A DNA stretch of 64,000 nt from Sphingobium lignivorans (GCF_014203955.1 NZ_JACHKA010000001.1:3751001-3815000); one strand, 5' to 3'; shown: positions 28,766 through 40,162, numbered from the stretch's first letter. The notes: a model not told the origin generated them from the letters alone. A program made the numbers and translations.

Positions 28766-29341
28766 TCAGGCAGCCTCTTTTTCCGCCTCGACGGGGAACG
28801 GGAAACCGAAAAGGCGCAGCAGCTCGCGCGCTTCCTCGTCCGTCCGGGCCGTCGTGGTGACGATGATATCCATGCCGCGCACCTTCTCGATGCGGTCATA
28901 GTTGATCTCGGGGAAGATGATCTGCTCCTTGATGCCGAAGGCGTAATTGCCACGGCCGTCGAAGCTCTTCGGGTTGAGACCACGAAAGTCGCGAATGCGG
29001 GGCATCGCGATCGTCACGAGACGATCGAGAAACTCGTACATGCGCTCGCGACGCAGGGTCACCTTGGCACCGATCGGCATGCCCTCACGCAGCTTGAACT
29101 GCGCGATGGACTTCTTCGCCTTGGTGATGACCGGCTTCTGCCCGGCGATGAGTTCCATCTCCTCGGCAGCCTGGGTGACCTTCTTCTTGTCCTGAGTCGC
29201 CTCGCCCACACCCATGTTGAGGACGATCTTCTCGATCCGGGGGATTTCCATGACGTTCTTGTAACCGAACTTCTCGGTCATCGCCTTGGCGATGGTCTCG
29301 TCATAGAGCTTCCTGGAACGCGGGATATACTTGTCAGCCAT
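28766..29341 (-). CDS. rplE: 50S ribosomal protein L5
   Basis: L5 binds 5S rRNA and contacts P-site tRNA. The 191-residue protein shows [36 protein letters not shown] and the C-terminal [19 protein letters not shown]. Its start overlaps the rplX stop by one base. Confidence 0.97.
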   Translation of the reverse strand: MADKYIPRSRKLYDETIAKAMTEKFGYKNVMEIPRIEKIVLNMGVGEATQDKKKVTQAAEEMELIAGQKPVITKAKKSIAQFKLREGMPIGAKVTLRRERMYEFLDRLVTIAMPRIRDFRGLNPKSFDGRGNYAFGIKEQIIFPEINYDRIEKVRGMDIIVTTTARTDEEARELLRLFGFPFPVEAEKEAA

Positions 29342-29649
29342 CAGATGACCTCCCCGGTCTTGACCGCGACGCGGACCTTCTTGCCATCGCGCTCCTCGAA
29401 GCGGACGCGCGTGGCCTTGCCGTCAACGGCAATCGCGACGTTGGAGATGTGCAGCGGCGCCGGCCGGCGATCGATCCCGCCCTGCGGGTTCGCCTGGTCG
29501 GGCTTGCGGTGACGGGCGTGGACGTTGATGCCGTCGACCAGCACCTTGTCCTCTTTCGGCATCACCTGAAGGACAGTGCCGGTGCGGCCCTTGTCCTTGC
29601 CGGCGAGCACGACGACGCTATCGCCCTTCTTGATCCTGGCGGCGCTCAT
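29341..29649 (-). CDS. rplX: 50S ribosomal protein L24
   Basis: The 102-residue protein has the KOW motif [18 protein letters not shown] and [13 protein letters not shown]. The start at 29647-29649 shares one base with the rplN stop codon; a much longer upstream frame overlaps rplN and is not used. Confidence 0.97.
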   Translation of the reverse strand: MSAARIKKGDSVVVLAGKDKGRTGTVLQVMPKEDKVLVDGINVHARHRKPDQANPQGGIDRRPAPLHISNVAIAVDGKATRVRFEERDGKKVRVAVKTGEVI

Positions 29650-30017
29650 TACAGCACCTCCGGCGCAAGGCTGATGATCTTCATGAAGTTCTTCGCGCGC
29701 AGCTCGCGGACGACCGGGCCAAAGATACGCGTGCCGATCGGCTCCGCATTCTTGTTGACCAGGACGGCGGCGTTGCCGTCGAAGCGAATGACGCTGCCGT
29801 CGGGACGGCGCACATCCTTGGCGGTGCGCACGATCACGGCGCGGTGAACGTCGCCCTTCTTGACGCGACCACGCGGGGCGGCATCCTTCACGGAGACGAC
29901 GATGATGTCGCCCACGCTGGCAAAGCGGCGCTTCGAGCCACCGAGCACCTTGATGCACTGGACGCGCTTGGCGCCGCTGTTGTCAGCGACATCAAGATTG
30001 GATTGCATCTGGATCAT
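29649..30017 (-). CDS. rplN: 50S ribosomal protein L14
   Basis: A 122-residue L14, starting [18 protein letters not shown] and containing [20 protein letters not shown] and [10 protein letters not shown]. It contributes to the intersubunit bridge. Confidence 0.97.
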   Translation of the reverse strand: MIQMQSNLDVADNSGAKRVQCIKVLGGSKRRFASVGDIIVVSVKDAAPRGRVKKGDVHRAVIVRTAKDVRRPDGSVIRFDGNAAVLVNKNAEPIGTRIFGPVVRELRAKNFMKIISLAPEVL

Positions 30018-30100
30018 CGATCCGGTTCCTTCTCAATTGGCTTGCCGGGCCCTTGTCCAATTTCTGGCCCGGTAGTTCCGTTAAATCTGCTTCCGCCGGC

Positions 30101-30364
30101 TCAGGCCGCCACTTCGGGCGACTTGTGCGTATCGACCCGCTCGATGACCTTCCAGGTCTTCAGCTTGGAGACCGGAGCGGTCTCCTCGATGCGGACCGTC
30201 TCGCCTTCATGATAGGCATTGGCCTCGTCATGAGCGTGATACTTCTTCGAGCGGCGAATGATCTTGCCGTAGAGCGGGTGCTTCACCTTGCGCTCCACCA
30301 GCACGACCACCGTCTTGTCACCCTTGTCGGAAACCACCGTTCCCGTCAGCACGCGCTTGGGCAT
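30101..30364 (-). CDS. rpsQ: 30S ribosomal protein S17
   Basis: The 87-residue protein starts [19 protein letters not shown] and holds [18 protein letters not shown] and [13 protein letters not shown]. It needs no correction of the start; 83 bases separate it from rplN. Confidence 0.97.
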   Translation of the reverse strand: MPKRVLTGTVVSDKGDKTVVVLVERKVKHPLYGKIIRRSKKYHAHDEANAYHEGETVRIEETAPVSKLKTWKVIERVDTHKSPEVAA

Positions 30365-30379
30365 CGTTGCTTCCTTCTC

Positions 30380-30583
30380 TTACTTGGCCGCCGAGCGCGT
30401 GCGCTCGGTCTGCAGCGTCTTGATGCGGGCGATGTCGCGGCGCACTTCGCGGATGCGGCTCGGCTTCTCGAGCTGGTTGGTCGCAGCCTGGAAGCGCAGG
30501 TTGAACTGCTCGCGCTTGAGCTCGCCAAGCTGGTTCGCCAGCTCGTCGTCGCTCTTGGTCTTGAGGTCGTCGATCTTGGTCAT
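30380..30583 (-). CDS. rpmC: 50S ribosomal protein L29
   Basis: A 67-residue helical protein starting [19 protein letters not shown], with [18 protein letters not shown] and [15 protein letters not shown]29 lies near the tunnel exit. The start at 30581-30583 was chosen inside a longer frame that overlaps rplP. Confidence 0.96.
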   Translation of the reverse strand: MTKIDDLKTKSDDELANQLGELKREQFNLRFQAATNQLEKPSRIREVRRDIARIKTLQTERTRSAAK

Positions 30584-30588
30584 GACAC

Positions 30589-31020
30589 TCAGGCTCCCAG
30601 ATGCGAGGTGTCGCCCAGACGGGCCACAACCTTGGTCTTGATCGGCAGCTTCATCGCCGCGCGGGAGAAGGCCTCCGCAGCGAGCGGACCGGGCACGCCG
30701 TCCAGCTCGAAGAGGATGCGGCCCGGCTTCACGCGGGCAGCCCAGTATTCCACCGAGCCCTTGCCCTTGCCCTGGCGGACTTCGGCCGGCTTCTTCGACA
30801 CCGGCACGTCCGGGAACACGCGGATCCACAGACGTCCCTGACGACGGATGTGACGCGTGATCGCGCGGCGAGCCGCCTCGATCTGGCGCGCGGTGACCCG
30901 CTCGGGCTCCATGGCCTTGAGGCCATAGGAGCCGAAGTTGAGGTCCGTTCCACCCTTGGCATCACCCTTGATGCGACCCTTGAAGGTCTTGCGGAACTTG
31001 GTTTTCTTCGGTTGCAGCAT
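30589..31020 (-). CDS. rplP: 50S ribosomal protein L16
   Basis: The 143-residue protein starts [19 protein letters not shown] and shows [20 protein letters not shown], and [21 protein letters not shown]16 organises the A-site region of 23S rRNA. It is five bases from rpmC. Confidence 0.97.
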   Translation of the reverse strand: MLQPKKTKFRKTFKGRIKGDAKGGTDLNFGSYGLKAMEPERVTARQIEAARRAITRHIRRQGRLWIRVFPDVPVSKKPAEVRQGKGKGSVEYWAARVKPGRILFELDGVPGPLAAEAFSRAAMKLPIKTKVVARLGDTSHLGA

Positions 31021-31044
31021 GATGCTCTACCTTGCTCTCAATTC

Positions 31045-31740
31045 TCAGCGCGCCGGACGCACGCCGGAGGTCTGAGCCTCCAGCATGAGCCGGTCGGTCG
31101 CCATCGGATCATGGCCGAGAATCTCGCCCTTGAAGATCCAGACCTTGATTCCGCAGACGCCATAAGCGGTGTGCGCCTCGGCCTCGGCATAATCGACATT
31201 CGCGCGGAGCGTGTGCAGCGGCACCCGGCCCTCGCGATACCACTCGACGCGCGCGATCTCCGCGCCGCCCAGTCGGCCGCCGCAGGTGATCCTGATGCCT
31301 TCCGCGCCCAGGCGCAGCGCGCTCTGCACGGCACGCTTCATGGCGCGACGGAAAGCGATACGCCGCTCGAGCTGATCGGCGACGCCCTGCGCGACGAGCT
31401 TGGAATCGATTTCCGGCTTGCGGATCTCGACGATGTTCAGGCTCACGTCGGAGCTGGTCATCGTGCCGAGCTTCTTGCGCAGCTTCTCGATGTCCGCGCC
31501 CTTCTTGCCGATGATGACGCCCGGGCGGGCGGCATAGATCGACACGCGGCACAGCCGCGCCGGACGCTCGATGACCACCTTGGAGATCGCGGCCTGCGGC
31601 AGCGTCTTCATCACGAACTTGCGGATCTTCAGATCCTCAAGCAGCAGGCGACCATAATCCTGACCTTCCGCATACCAGCGGCTGTCCCAGGTGCGGTTGA
31701 TCTGCAGGCGCAGACCGATCGGATTGCTCTTGTGACCCAT
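31045..31740 (-). CDS. rpsC: 30S ribosomal protein S3
   Basis: A 231-residue protein with the KH domain ([16 protein letters not shown]) and the C-terminal domain ([20 protein letters not shown]). S3 forms part of the mRNA entry helicase site together with S4 and S5. Confidence 0.97.
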   Translation of the reverse strand: MGHKSNPIGLRLQINRTWDSRWYAEGQDYGRLLLEDLKIRKFVMKTLPQAAISKVVIERPARLCRVSIYAARPGVIIGKKGADIEKLRKKLGTMTSSDVSLNIVEIRKPEIDSKLVAQGVADQLERRIAFRRAMKRAVQSALRLGAEGIRITCGGRLGGAEIARVEWYREGRVPLHTLRANVDYAEAEAHTAYGVCGIKVWIFKGEILGHDPMATDRLMLEAQTSGVRPAR

Positions 31741-31743
31741 GGA

Positions 31744-32127
31744 TCAGGCCTCCTCTTCCGCTGCTTCACGCACGACGATGCGCACGCGGCTGAAAGGCTT
31801 CAGGATGCGGGTCGACTTGCCGCGACCGCGCGCATGGAAGCGCTTCATCGTGAACGACTTGCCGACCGACGCCTCGGCGACGACGAGCGCGTCGACATCG
31901 AGATTGTGGTTGTTTTCCGCATTCGCGACGGCGCTCGCGAGCACCTTGCGAACATCGACCGCCATCGCGCGCTTGGAGAAGGCGAGGACGTTCATCGCGT
32001 CCTCGACCTTGCGGCCACGGATCAGCGCGGCAACGAGGTTCAGCTTCTGGGCCGAGCCGCGGATCTGCGTGCCGACGGCCAGCGCCTCGTTCTCGGAGAC
32101 GCGGCGGGGAGCCTTTGCCTTGCCCAT
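31744..32127 (-). CDS. rplV: 50S ribosomal protein L22
   Basis: A 127-residue protein with LAVGTQIRGSAQKLNLVAAL, ALAFSKR-type core (VLAFSKRAMAVDVRK), and the beta-hairpin KRFHARGRGKSTRI that reaches into the exit tunnel. Its start overlaps the rpsS stop by one base. Confidence 0.97.
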   Translation of the reverse strand: MGKAKAPRRVSENEALAVGTQIRGSAQKLNLVAALIRGRKVEDAMNVLAFSKRAMAVDVRKVLASAVANAENNHNLDVDALVVAEASVGKSFTMKRFHARGRGKSTRILKPFSRVRIVVREAAEEEA

Positions 32128-32405
32128 TAGCGCTTGCCCTTCTTGTCAGCGGCGTGGCCGGGGAAGTAGCGCGTCGGCGCGAACTCACCCAGCTTGTGGC
32201 CGACCATGTCTTCGTTCACCGAAACGGGAACGTGCTTCTTGCCGTTGTAGACGTTGAACGTCAGGCCAACGAACTGCGGCAGGATGGTGGAGCGACGCGA
32301 CCAGGTCTTGATCGGACCAGAGCGGCCACCCGCGTCCTGCGCGGCTTCTGCCTTCTTGAGCAGATGCAGGTCCACGAAGGGACCTTTCCAGACGGAGCGA
32401 GCCAT
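32127..32405 (-). CDS. rpsS: 30S ribosomal protein S19
   Basis: The 92 residues start [18 protein letters not shown] and include [20 protein letters not shown] and [16 protein letters not shown], all standard for S19 of the small-subunit head. Confidence 0.97.
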   Translation of the reverse strand: MARSVWKGPFVDLHLLKKAEAAQDAGGRSGPIKTWSRRSTILPQFVGLTFNVYNGKKHVPVSVNEDMVGHKLGEFAPTRYFPGHAADKKGKR

Positions 32406-32408
32406 CGC

Positions 32409-33245
32409 TTACCTCTTCTTCTTCGCGTGACGCGACCGGATGATCATCTTGTCGGTCGCCTTGTTGTGACGGGTACGAGCACCCTTGGTCGGCTTGCCCC
32501 ACGGCGTGACCGGGTGACGGCCGCCGGAAGTCCGGCCTTCACCACCACCATGCGGGTGGTCGACCGGGTTCTTGGCGACGCCGCGCGTCAGCGGCCGCTT
32601 GCCGAGCCAGCGATTGCGGCCGGCCTTGGCGAGATTCTGGTTCGCGTTGTCCGGGTTGGACACCGCGCCGACCGACGCCATGCAGTCCGAGCGGATGTAG
32701 CGCTGCTCACCCGACCCGAGACGCACGATCACCATGCCGCGATCGCGACCGACGAGCTGTGCATAGGTGCCGGCGGAGCGGGCGATCTGGCCGCCCTTGC
32801 CCGGCTTCATCTCGATGTTGTGGATGATCGTGCCGACCGGCATCTGACCCAGTTCCATCGCATTGCCCGGCTTCACGTCGGTCTTCTTGCCGGCGATCAC
32901 CTTGTCGCCCGCGGCGAGACGCTGCGGCGCGAGGATGTAGGCCACCTCACCGTCCGCATATTTCACCAGGGCGATGAAGGCGGTACGGTTGGGATCATAT
33001 TCCAGATGCTCCACCGTGCCCTCGACGTCCCACTTGCGACGCTTGAAGTCGATGATGCGATAGCGCTGCTTGTGGCCGCCCGCGATGCCGCGCGAGGTCA
33101 CATGCCCCTTGTTGTTGCGGCCGCCGGTCTTGCGCTTGCCTTCGGTCAGCGCCTTGACGGGCTTGCCCTTGTGGAGCGCCGAGCGGTCGACGAGGATCAG
33201 GCCGCGCTGGGCCGGGCTCGTCGGGTTGTAATGCTTGAGTGCCAT
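32409..33245 (-). CDS. rplB: 50S ribosomal protein L2
   Basis: A 278-residue protein with [20 protein letters not shown] near residue 42 and the catalytically important loop [15 protein letters not shown]2 helps peptidyl transferase and subunit joining. Confidence 0.97.
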   Translation of the reverse strand: MALKHYNPTSPAQRGLILVDRSALHKGKPVKALTEGKRKTGGRNNKGHVTSRGIAGGHKQRYRIIDFKRRKWDVEGTVEHLEYDPNRTAFIALVKYADGEVAYILAPQRLAAGDKVIAGKKTDVKPGNAMELGQMPVGTIIHNIEMKPGKGGQIARSAGTYAQLVGRDRGMVIVRLGSGEQRYIRSDCMASVGAVSNPDNANQNLAKAGRNRWLGKRPLTRGVAKNPVDHPHGGGEGRTSGGRHPVTPWGKPTKGARTRHNKATDKMIIRSRHAKKKR

Positions 33246-33259
33246 TTCTCAGTCCGCCC

Positions 33260-33577
33260 TCAAATGCCCGTGGTGACGTCGATCGACTGGCCTTCAGCCA
33301 GCGTCACGACGGCCTTCTTCACGTCGGAGCGCGTGTAGGGCTTGCCCTTCCAGCGCTTGGTCTTGCCCTTGGTGACGATCGTGTTGACCGACTTGACGTT
33401 GACGCCGAACAGCGCCTCGACAGCGGCCTTGATCTCAGGCTTGGAAGCGTCCTTCGCCACCTTGAACACAACCGCGTTGTGTTCGGAGACCAAAGTCGCC
33501 TTTTCCGTGATGTGCGGCGCAAGCACGACGTCGTAATGACGCGTCGCGACTGCTGCCTGTGCCTGCTTCTTAGCCAT
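33260..33577 (-). CDS. rplW: 50S ribosomal protein L23
   Basis: The 105-residue protein has [20 protein letters not shown] and [19 protein letters not shown]23 is the docking point for trigger factor and SRP at the tunnel exit. Its start lies inside the end of rplD (8-base overlap). Confidence 0.97.
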   Translation of the reverse strand: MAKKQAQAAVATRHYDVVLAPHITEKATLVSEHNAVVFKVAKDASKPEIKAAVEALFGVNVKSVNTIVTKGKTKRWKGKPYTRSDVKKAVVTLAEGQSIDVTTGI

Positions 33578-34196
33578 TGAAGCGCGCCTCCAGCTGCTCG
33601 ACTGCCGCCCGGGTCAGCACCAGGCTGTCCGCACGCAGGATATCGTAGACATTGGCGCCGATGGCGGGAAGCACATTGACACCGACGAGATTGGACGAGG
33701 CCTTCGCGAACGAGACGTTGATCGCCTCGCCATCGATGAACAGCGTCTTGCCGAGGTTGAGCTTGGCGAGATGGCCAGCCAGCTCCCGGGTCTTGCCGTC
33801 CTTGACGTCCAGATTGTCCAGAACCGTGAGCGAGCCGCCCTTGGCCTTGGCCGAGAGCGCCATCTTCAGGCCGAGAGCGCGAACCTTCTTGTTCAGGGAG
33901 TGGCCGAAGGTGCGGGCACGCTGGCCATGCGCCTTACCACCGCCGATGAAGATCGGGGCGCGGCGATCGCCGTGACGCGCCGTACCGCCGCCCTTCTGGC
34001 GACCGAACTTCTTGCCGGTGCGAGCGACGTCCGAGCGCTCGCGGGTCGCGGCGGCCGGAGCACGACGCTTCTCGAGCTGCCAGGTGACGACGCGATGCAG
34101 GATGTCCGCGCGCGGCTCGACGCCGAAGACGGCATCGTTAAGCTCCACGTCGCCGGACGACTTGCCGCCGTCGAGAGTGATAACCTTGACCTTCAT
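33570..34196 (-). CDS. rplD: 50S ribosomal protein L4
   Basis: A 208-residue protein with [40 protein letters not shown] and [21 protein letters not shown] C-terminal sequence. In E. coli L4 also represses the S10 operon; whether this applies here is unknown. Confidence 0.97.
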   Translation of the reverse strand: MKVKVITLDGGKSSGDVELNDAVFGVEPRADILHRVVTWQLEKRRAPAAATRERSDVARTGKKFGRQKGGGTARHGDRRAPIFIGGGKAHGQRARTFGHSLNKKVRALGLKMALSAKAKGGSLTVLDNLDVKDGKTRELAGHLAKLNLGKTLFIDGEAINVSFAKASSNLVGVNVLPAIGANVYDILRADSLVLTRAAVEQLEARFNG

Positions 34197-34199
34197 CGA

Positions 34200-34961
34200 T
34201 CAGCCCTCCTGGCCTTCGGTCGCCTCAGGCGCCGAAACATCCTGTGCGGGCGTCTCGGCCGGAGCATCGGCACTGTTGTTGTTCGCGGCAGCCTTCAGGC
34301 TCGCCGGATAGGGCGCGTCGGTCGGACGATCGACCTTCACGGCATCCTTCACCAGCAGCCAGGCGCCCTTCGAGCCAGGGACGCTGCCCTTGACGAAAAG
34401 CAGGCCGCGCTCGATGTCCGTGCGGACGATCTCGAGATTCTGCTGCGTGCGCTGACGGTCGCCCATGTGGCCGGCCATCTTCTTGTTCTTGAACACGCGG
34501 CCCGGATCCTGACGGTTACCCGTCGAACCATGGGCGCGGTGGCTGATCGAAACACCATGGGTGGCGCGCATACCGCCGAAACCCCAGCGCTTCATCGCAC
34601 CGGCAAAGCCCTTGCCCTGCGTGTGACCCGTCACATCGACGAACTGGCCCGCCACGAAATGGTCGGCGGCGATTTCCGCGCCGACATCGAGCAGGGCATC
34701 TTCGGCCACGCGGAATTCCGCGACCTGCGCCTTGGGCTCAACTTCCGCCTTGGCGAAGTGGCCGCGCTGCGGCTTGGCGACATTCTTCGCCTTCGCAACG
34801 CCTGCGCCGAGCTGAACGGCCACATAGCCATCACGATCCTGTTCGCGACGAGCGATGACCTGGTTGCCTTCGAGTGCCAGAACGGTGACAGGCACATGGC
34901 GGCCGTCGTCCTGGAAAAGGCGGGTCATGCCCACTTTCTTCGCGATCACGCCGGTACGCAT
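34200..34961 (-). CDS. rplC: 50S ribosomal protein L3
   Basis: A 253-residue protein starting [16 protein letters not shown]. The central [19 protein letters not shown] and [20 protein letters not shown] hold the Gln that is methylated in E. coli. An Asn/Ala/Glu-rich tail of about 35 residues follows the core. GGAGGA lies before the ATG at 34959-34961, which decides it against an upstream in-frame start. Confidence 0.97.
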   Translation of the reverse strand: MRTGVIAKKVGMTRLFQDDGRHVPVTVLALEGNQVIARREQDRDGYVAVQLGAGVAKAKNVAKPQRGHFAKAEVEPKAQVAEFRVAEDALLDVGAEIAADHFVAGQFVDVTGHTQGKGFAGAMKRWGFGGMRATHGVSISHRAHGSTGNRQDPGRVFKNKKMAGHMGDRQRTQQNLEIVRTDIERGLLFVKGSVPGSKGAWLLVKDAVKVDRPTDAPYPASLKAAANNNSADAPAETPAQDVSAPEATEGQEG

Positions 34962-35200
34962 GATCAAATCCTCCAAATAGAGGCCCATGCGGTGCGCACG
35001 GGCTTATCCAACGAAAAACCGCCCGAAGCCCGAAAGCCCAAGCGGCCAACCCAATGTCTCGATGCGTGCACCCCGTCCGGGCTGGATGTTTTCCGGTCCG
35101 ACCAGCGGGGGAAAACGACGGAGGACGCTGCCCGGCCGGAGCCGGCGGTATCCAAATGTCCTTGCGAGGCACCCCTCAAGGGGGCACCCCGCCACGGCCA

Positions 35201-35512
35201 TCAGGCCAGTTTGATTTCGACGTTCACGCCGGCAGCAAGATCGAGCTTCATCAGCGCATCGACCGTCTGCGGCGTCGGCTGCACGATATCAAGCATGCGC
35301 TTGTAGGTGCGAACCTCGAACTGTTCCCGGCTCTTCTTGTCGATGTGCGGTCCACGGTTGACCGTGAACTTCTCGATACGCGTCGGCAGCGGAATGGGAC
35401 CACGAATAAGAGCGCCCGTGCGACGGGCGGTGTCGGCGATGTCGCCGGTCGCCTGGTCAAGCACGCGATGATCGAATGCCTTCAGGCGAATGCGAATATT
35501 CTGCGTTTCCAT
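35201..35512 (-). CDS. rpsJ: 30S ribosomal protein S10
   Basis: The 103-residue S10 (also the transcription factor NusE) starts [20 protein letters not shown] and contains [20 protein letters not shown]. It leads the S10 operon after a terminator behind tuf. An unusually long gap of 239 bases separates it from rplC. Confidence 0.97.
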   Translation of the reverse strand: METQNIRIRLKAFDHRVLDQATGDIADTARRTGALIRGPIPLPTRIEKFTVNRGPHIDKKSREQFEVRTYKRMLDIVQPTPQTVDALMKLDLAAGVNVEIKLA

Positions 35513-35604
35513 GTCCACTACCGATGTGAAAGAGCCAAAACAAAACCGCTCCACTCTGATGGCTCAGGTGCCGATCCGGCACTCACGAGCCCGCGCGAAG
35601 CGGC

Positions 35605-35644
35605 AAAAAAAGCAAGCCGCCCGAATCATCCGACCCGAGCGGCT
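35605..35644 (-). terminator. Rho-independent terminator after tuf
   Basis: On the minus strand a 9-bp stem (35636-35644 with 35615-35623, one G-U pair) is followed by a run of seven T. It lies just behind the tuf stop codon and separates the str operon from the S10 operon. Confidence 0.85.
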
Positions 35645-35655
35645 CGCTGCCTATA

Positions 35656-36846
35656 TTACTTGGAGATCGAGCTGACAACCCCCGAACCGACGGTACGGCC
35701 GCCCTCGCGGATAGCGAAGCGCAGACCCGGATCCATCGCGATCGGAGCGATGAGCTTGACGCCCAGCTTCACGTTGTCGCCCGGCATGACCATCTCGGTG
35801 CCCTCGGGGAGCACGACTTCGCCGGTCACGTCCGTGGTGCGGAAGTAGAACTGCGGACGATAGTTCGCGAAGAACGGCGTGTGACGGCCGCCTTCGTCCT
35901 TCGAGAGGACATAGACCTCGGCATCGAAATCCGTGTGCGGGTTGACCGAGCCCGGCTTGGCCAGAACCTGGCCGCGCTCGACTTCCTCACGACCCACGCC
36001 GCGGATCAGCGCGCCGATGTTGTCGCCGGCTTCACCCTGGTCGAGCAGCTTGCGGAACATCTCGACGCCGGTGACGACGGTCTTCTTCGTGGGCTTGAGG
36101 CCGACGATCTCGACTTCCTCACCAACCTTGACCACGCCGGTCTCGACGCGGCCGGTCACGACCGTGCCGCGACCCGAGATCGAGAACACGTCTTCGATCG
36201 GCATCAGGAACGGACGGTCAACCGGACGGGCCGGCTGCGGGATGTAGGCGTCGACAGCAGCCATCAGCTCCTTGATGGAGTTCTTGCCGATCTCGTCGTC
36301 GCGGCCTTCGAGCGCCGCCAGAGCCGAACCCTTGACGATGGGAATGTCGTCGCCCGGGAAGTCGTAGCTGGAGAGCAGCTCGCGCACTTCAAGCTCGACG
36401 AGCTCGAGAAGCTCCTCGTCATCGACCTGGTCGACCTTGTTCATGTACACGACCAGCGCCGGAACGCCGACCTGACGGGCAAGCAGGATGTGCTCGCGGG
36501 TCTGGGGCATCGGGCCGTCGGCCGCGTTCACCACCAGGATGGCGCCGTCCATCTGCGCCGCGCCGGTGATCATGTTCTTCACATAGTCGGCGTGGCCCGG
36601 GCAGTCGACGTGCGCATAGTGGCGGTTGTCGGTCTCATACTCGACGTGCGCGGTCGAGATAGTGATGCCGCGCTCGCGCTCCTCGGGAGCCTTGTCGATG
36701 TTGGCATAGTCGGTGAACGTCGCGCCGCCCGTCTCGGCCAGCACCTTGGTGATGGCGGCGGTCAGTGTGGTCTTGCCATGGTCGACGTGACCGATGGTGC
36801 CAATGTTGCAGTGCGGCTTGTTCCGCTCGAATTTAGCCTTAGCCAT
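35656..36846 (-). CDS. tuf: Elongation factor Tu
   Basis: EF-Tu delivers aminoacyl-tRNA to the ribosome. The 396-residue protein has the P-loop GHVDHGKT, switch I (ERERGITIS), DCPGHADY and NKVDQVDD, and the C-terminal barrel domains ([16 protein letters not shown]). Only this copy is present in the window. It follows fusA. Confidence 0.98.
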   Translation of the reverse strand: MAKAKFERNKPHCNIGTIGHVDHGKTTLTAAITKVLAETGGATFTDYANIDKAPEERERGITISTAHVEYETDNRHYAHVDCPGHADYVKNMITGAAQMDGAILVVNAADGPMPQTREHILLARQVGVPALVVYMNKVDQVDDEELLELVELEVRELLSSYDFPGDDIPIVKGSALAALEGRDDEIGKNSIKELMAAVDAYIPQPARPVDRPFLMPIEDVFSISGRGTVVTGRVETGVVKVGEEVEIVGLKPTKKTVVTGVEMFRKLLDQGEAGDNIGALIRGVGREEVERGQVLAKPGSVNPHTDFDAEVYVLSKDEGGRHTPFFANYRPQFYFRTTDVTGEVVLPEGTEMVMPGDNVKLGVKLIAPIAMDPGLRFAIREGGRTVGSGVVSSISK

Positions 36847-36954
36847 TTCCTACCTCTTTTCGCTCGAATAGCTTGGGTTCAACCGCTCGGGGAAGCCTCG
36901 CGAAGGCGCCCCCATAACAGCATATTTTCATAAATCCAGCCTGAAACTGCCGGC

Positions 36955-39048
36955 TCAGGCGAGCTTCGCCTTCACTTCGTCAGCCACGTTCTGCGGCACT
37001 TCGTCATAGTGCGAGAACTGCATGGAATAGTTCGCACGGCCCTGGGTGAACGAGCGGAGCGAGTTCACATAGCCGAACATGTTGGCCAGCGGGACCATGG
37101 CTTCGACGACCTGCGCATTGCCGCGGCTGTCGGTGCCCTGGATCTGACCACGACGCGAGTTCATGTCGCCGATGACGTCGCCCAGATACTCCTCAGGCGT
37201 CACCACCTCGACCTTCATCACCGGCTCGAGCAGCGTGATGCCGGCCTTCTGCGCGACTTCACGCATCGCGCCGCGACCCGTGATTTCGAACGCCAGGGCC
37301 GACGAGTCGACGTCGTGATAGGCGCCGTCATACAGGTTGATCTCGAAGTCGATGATCGGGAAGCCGATGAGCGAACCCGTGGCCGCCGTCTCGCGCATAC
37401 CCTTCTCGATCGCGGGGATATATTCCTTGGGAATATTACCGCCCTTGATCTCATCCTTGAAGATGATGCCCGCACCGCGCTCGCCCGGCGTGACCTTCAC
37501 CTTGATGCGGCCGAACTGGCCGGTACCGCCCGACTGCTTCTTGTGCGTGTAGTCGACGTCGACGGCCTTCTTGAGATACTCGCGATAGGCCACCTGCGGC
37601 GCACCGACATTCGCCTCGACCTTGAACTCCCGCTTCATGCGGTCGACCAGAATTTCGAGGTGAAGCTCGCCCATGCCCTTGATGATCGTCTGGCCCGACT
37701 CGTGGTCGGTGGAGACGCGGAAGGACGGATCCTCGGCGGCCAGACGATTGAGCGCGACGCCCATCTTCTCCTGGTCGGCCTTGGTCTTGGGCTCCACGGA
37801 CAGCTCGATGACCGGCTCGGGGAACTCCATGCGCTCCAGGATGATCGGCTGACGCTCGGCGCACAGCGTGTCACCGGTCGTCGTTTCCTTCATGCCAGCC
37901 AGCGCGACGATGTCGCCCGCATAAGCCGTATCGATGTCCTCGCGGCTGTTCGCATGCATGAGGAGCATGCGGCCGATCTTTTCCTTCTTGTCCTTGACCG
38001 AGTTCAGGTACGTGCCCTTGGTCAGCGTGCCCGAATAGACGCGCAGGAAGGTGAGCGAACCGACGAACGGGTCGTTCATGATCTTGAACGCGAGGCCCGA
38101 GAACGGCGCATCATCGCTGGTCGCGCGGCTGTCCGGCTCTTCCGTGTCGGGGTTGATGCCCTGCACGTCCTCGATGTCCAGCGGGCTGGGCAGATAGTCG
38201 ACGACCGCGTCGAGCAGCGCCTGCACGCCCTTGTTCTTGAAGGCGGAACCGCAAAGCACCGGCACGAAGCTCTGGTTCAGCGTGCCCTTGCGGATCAGCT
38301 TCTTGAGCGTCGCAACGTCGGGCAGGTTGCCCTCGAGATAGGCTTCCATCGCGGCATCGTCCTGCTCGACAGCAAGCTCGATCAGCTTCTCGCGATATTC
38401 GGCTGCCTTGTCGGCGAGGTCGGCCGGGATTTCTTCGTAGAAGAACTCAGCGCCCAGATTCTCATCCTTCCAGATGATCGCGCGGTCGTTCACGAGGTCG
38501 ACGAGACCCTTGAACTCCGATTCCGCACCGATGGGCAAATACAGCACAGCCGGGGTCGCGCCGAGGCGATCGATGATCGTCTGCACGCAGTAATAGAAAT
38601 TGGCACCGGTACGGTCGAGCTTGTTGATGAAGCACATCCGGGGCACGCCGTACTTGTCAGCCTGACGCCACACCGTCTCCGACTGCGGCTCAACGCCGGC
38701 AACGCCGTCGAACGCGGCAACCGCGCCGTCGAGCACGCGCAGCGAGCGCTCCACCTCGATGGTGAAGTCCACGTGGCCGGGGGTGTCGATGATGTTCAGG
38801 CGATGCTCGGGGCCCTTGCCCTCATCTGCCTTCCACAGACAGGTGGTCGCAGCCGAGGTGATCGTGATGCCACGCTCCTGCTCCTGCTCCATCCAGTCCA
38901 TCGTGGCGGCGCCGTCATGGACTTCGCCGATCTTGTAGGACTTGCCCGTGTAATAGAGGATGCGCTCGGTCGTCGTCGTCTTGCCGGCGTCGATATGCGC
39001 CATGATACCGAAATTGCGATAACGCTCGAGCGGGTGGCTGCGGGCCAT
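36955..39048 (-). CDS. fusA: Elongation factor G
   Basis: EF-G drives translocation. The 697-residue protein has [15 protein letters not shown], the switch sequence [24 protein letters not shown], and [13 protein letters not shown] 39046-39048 is used, with GGAG eight bases upstream; an in-frame GTG three codons earlier is less likely. A 256-base spacer with REP-like arms separates it from rpsG. Confidence 0.98.
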   Translation of the reverse strand: MARSHPLERYRNFGIMAHIDAGKTTTTERILYYTGKSYKIGEVHDGAATMDWMEQEQERGITITSAATTCLWKADEGKGPEHRLNIIDTPGHVDFTIEVERSLRVLDGAVAAFDGVAGVEPQSETVWRQADKYGVPRMCFINKLDRTGANFYYCVQTIIDRLGATPAVLYLPIGAESEFKGLVDLVNDRAIIWKDENLGAEFFYEEIPADLADKAAEYREKLIELAVEQDDAAMEAYLEGNLPDVATLKKLIRKGTLNQSFVPVLCGSAFKNKGVQALLDAVVDYLPSPLDIEDVQGINPDTEEPDSRATSDDAPFSGLAFKIMNDPFVGSLTFLRVYSGTLTKGTYLNSVKDKKEKIGRMLLMHANSREDIDTAYAGDIVALAGMKETTTGDTLCAERQPIILERMEFPEPVIELSVEPKTKADQEKMGVALNRLAAEDPSFRVSTDHESGQTIIKGMGELHLEILVDRMKREFKVEANVGAPQVAYREYLKKAVDVDYTHKKQSGGTGQFGRIKVKVTPGERGAGIIFKDEIKGGNIPKEYIPAIEKGMRETAATGSLIGFPIIDFEINLYDGAYHDVDSSALAFEITGRGAMREVAQKAGITLLEPVMKVEVVTPEEYLGDVIGDMNSRRGQIQGTDSRGNAQVVEAMVPLANMFGYVNSLRSFTQGRANYSMQFSHYDEVPQNVADEVKAKLA

Positions 39049-39119
39049 GATATTCACTCCGTTGCCGGACGGTCCGGCGGTTTGGGATCGTTAAGGATTC
39101 GGCGCGCCCATAACGCAAT

Positions 39120-39232
39120 CCGTTCGTCCTGAGTAGGGGCTGAGCGACGTCAGACCTCTCTCGGAGAGCCTGTTCGCTCAAGTCCATCGATACGCCGCCC
39201 CGGCAGGTTGGGCGAGAGATCAGGACGAACGG
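39120..39232. repeat. REP-like inverted pair upstream of fusA
   Basis: CCGTTCGTCCTGA (39120-39132) and its exact reverse complement (39220-39232) enclose 87 bases. The GTTCGTCCTGA motif is the half-site of a REP-like repeat common in sphingomonads. The pair lies in the transcribed spacer between rpsG and fusA, where a large stem could affect mRNA processing or stability. Confidence 0.65.
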
Positions 39233-39304
39233 CGGAGAAGGTCCGCCAGACATTCGGATAGCCGGGCACCGATCTCTCGATGCCCGGCCTCCAATATATA
39301 GTGC

Positions 39305-39775
39305 TTACCAGCGGTAATGCGAGAAGGCGCGGTTCGCTTCCGCCATGCGGTGCGTGTCCTCGCGCTTCTTGACGGCATTGCCGCGATTGTTCGCGGCATC
39401 CATCAGCTCGCCGGAAAGACGGGCAGCCATGGTGGTTTCGCTGCGGCTGCGCGCCGCATTGATGAGCCAGCGGATGGCCAGCGCCTGGGCGCGCTCGGGG
39501 CGCACTTCCACCGGGACCTGGTAGGTCGCACCGCCGACGCGGCGGCTGCGGACTTCGATGCCCGGCTTCACATTGTTGAGCGCATCATGGAAGAGCTGAA
39601 TCGGATCCTTCTTGGCGCGCGCCTCGACAGAGTCGAGAGCGCCATAGACGATCGATTCGGCAACGGCCTTCTTGCCGTCCAGCATGATGTTGTTCATGAA
39701 TTTGGAAAGGACCTGATCGCCGAACTTGGGATCGGGCAGGATGATGCGCTTTTCAGGGCGACGACGACGTGACAT
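39305..39775 (-). CDS. rpsG: 30S ribosomal protein S7
   Basis: S7 starts assembly of the small-subunit head. The 156 residues include [40 protein letters not shown] and TYQVP-type core, and end with NRAFSHYRW. Confidence 0.97.
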   Translation of the reverse strand: MSRRRRPEKRIILPDPKFGDQVLSKFMNNIMLDGKKAVAESIVYGALDSVEARAKKDPIQLFHDALNNVKPGIEVRSRRVGGATYQVPVEVRPERAQALAIRWLINAARSRSETTMAARLSGELMDAANNRGNAVKKREDTHRMAEANRAFSHYRW

Positions 39776-39790
39776 GGTTCTGTGTCTCCC

Positions 39791-40162
39791 TTACTTCGGC
39801 CGCTTCGCGCCGTACTTCGAACGGCTCTGCTTGCGGTCCTTGACGCCCTGCGTATCGAGCACGCCGCGCAGCACATGGTAGCGCACACCGGGAAGGTCGC
39901 GCACACGGCCGCCGCGGATCAGCACGACGCTGTGCTCCTGAAGGTTGTGGCCTTCACCGGGGATGTAGCTGATGACCTCACGCTGGTTGGTGAGACGCAC
40001 CTTGCAGACCTTGCGGAGAGCCGAGTTCGGCTTCTTCGGGGTCGTGGTGTAAACACGGGTGCAGACGCCGCGCTTCTGCGGGTTCTGCTCCATCGCAGGG
40101 ACCTTGCTCTTGGCCTTCTGCGGTTCGCGGCCCTTGCGGACCAGCTGGTTGATCGTTGGCAT
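39791..40162 (-). CDS. rpsL: 30S ribosomal protein S12 with Arg88
   Basis: S12 controls decoding accuracy and is the streptomycin-resistance protein. The 123-residue product starts [12 protein letters not shown]. Lys43 in [11 protein letters not shown] is the usual residue. In the second resistance loop the sequence is [16 protein letters not shown], with Arg88 (codon 39899-39901) where E. coli has Lys. The same Lys-to-Arg change gives streptomycin resistance elsewhere. The start at 40160-40162 is standard. It is the first gene of the str operon. Confidence 0.97.
   Translation of the reverse strand: MPTINQLVRKGREPQKAKSKVPAMEQNPQKRGVCTRVYTTTPKKPNSALRKVCKVRLTNQREVISYIPGEGHNLQEHSVVLIRGGRVRDLPGVRYHVLRGVLDTQGVKDRKQSRSKYGAKRPK

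Noticed and set aside
37009..39132. 707-codon frame opposite fusA
   Set aside because: Antisense of EF-G; no domain, no ribosome site.
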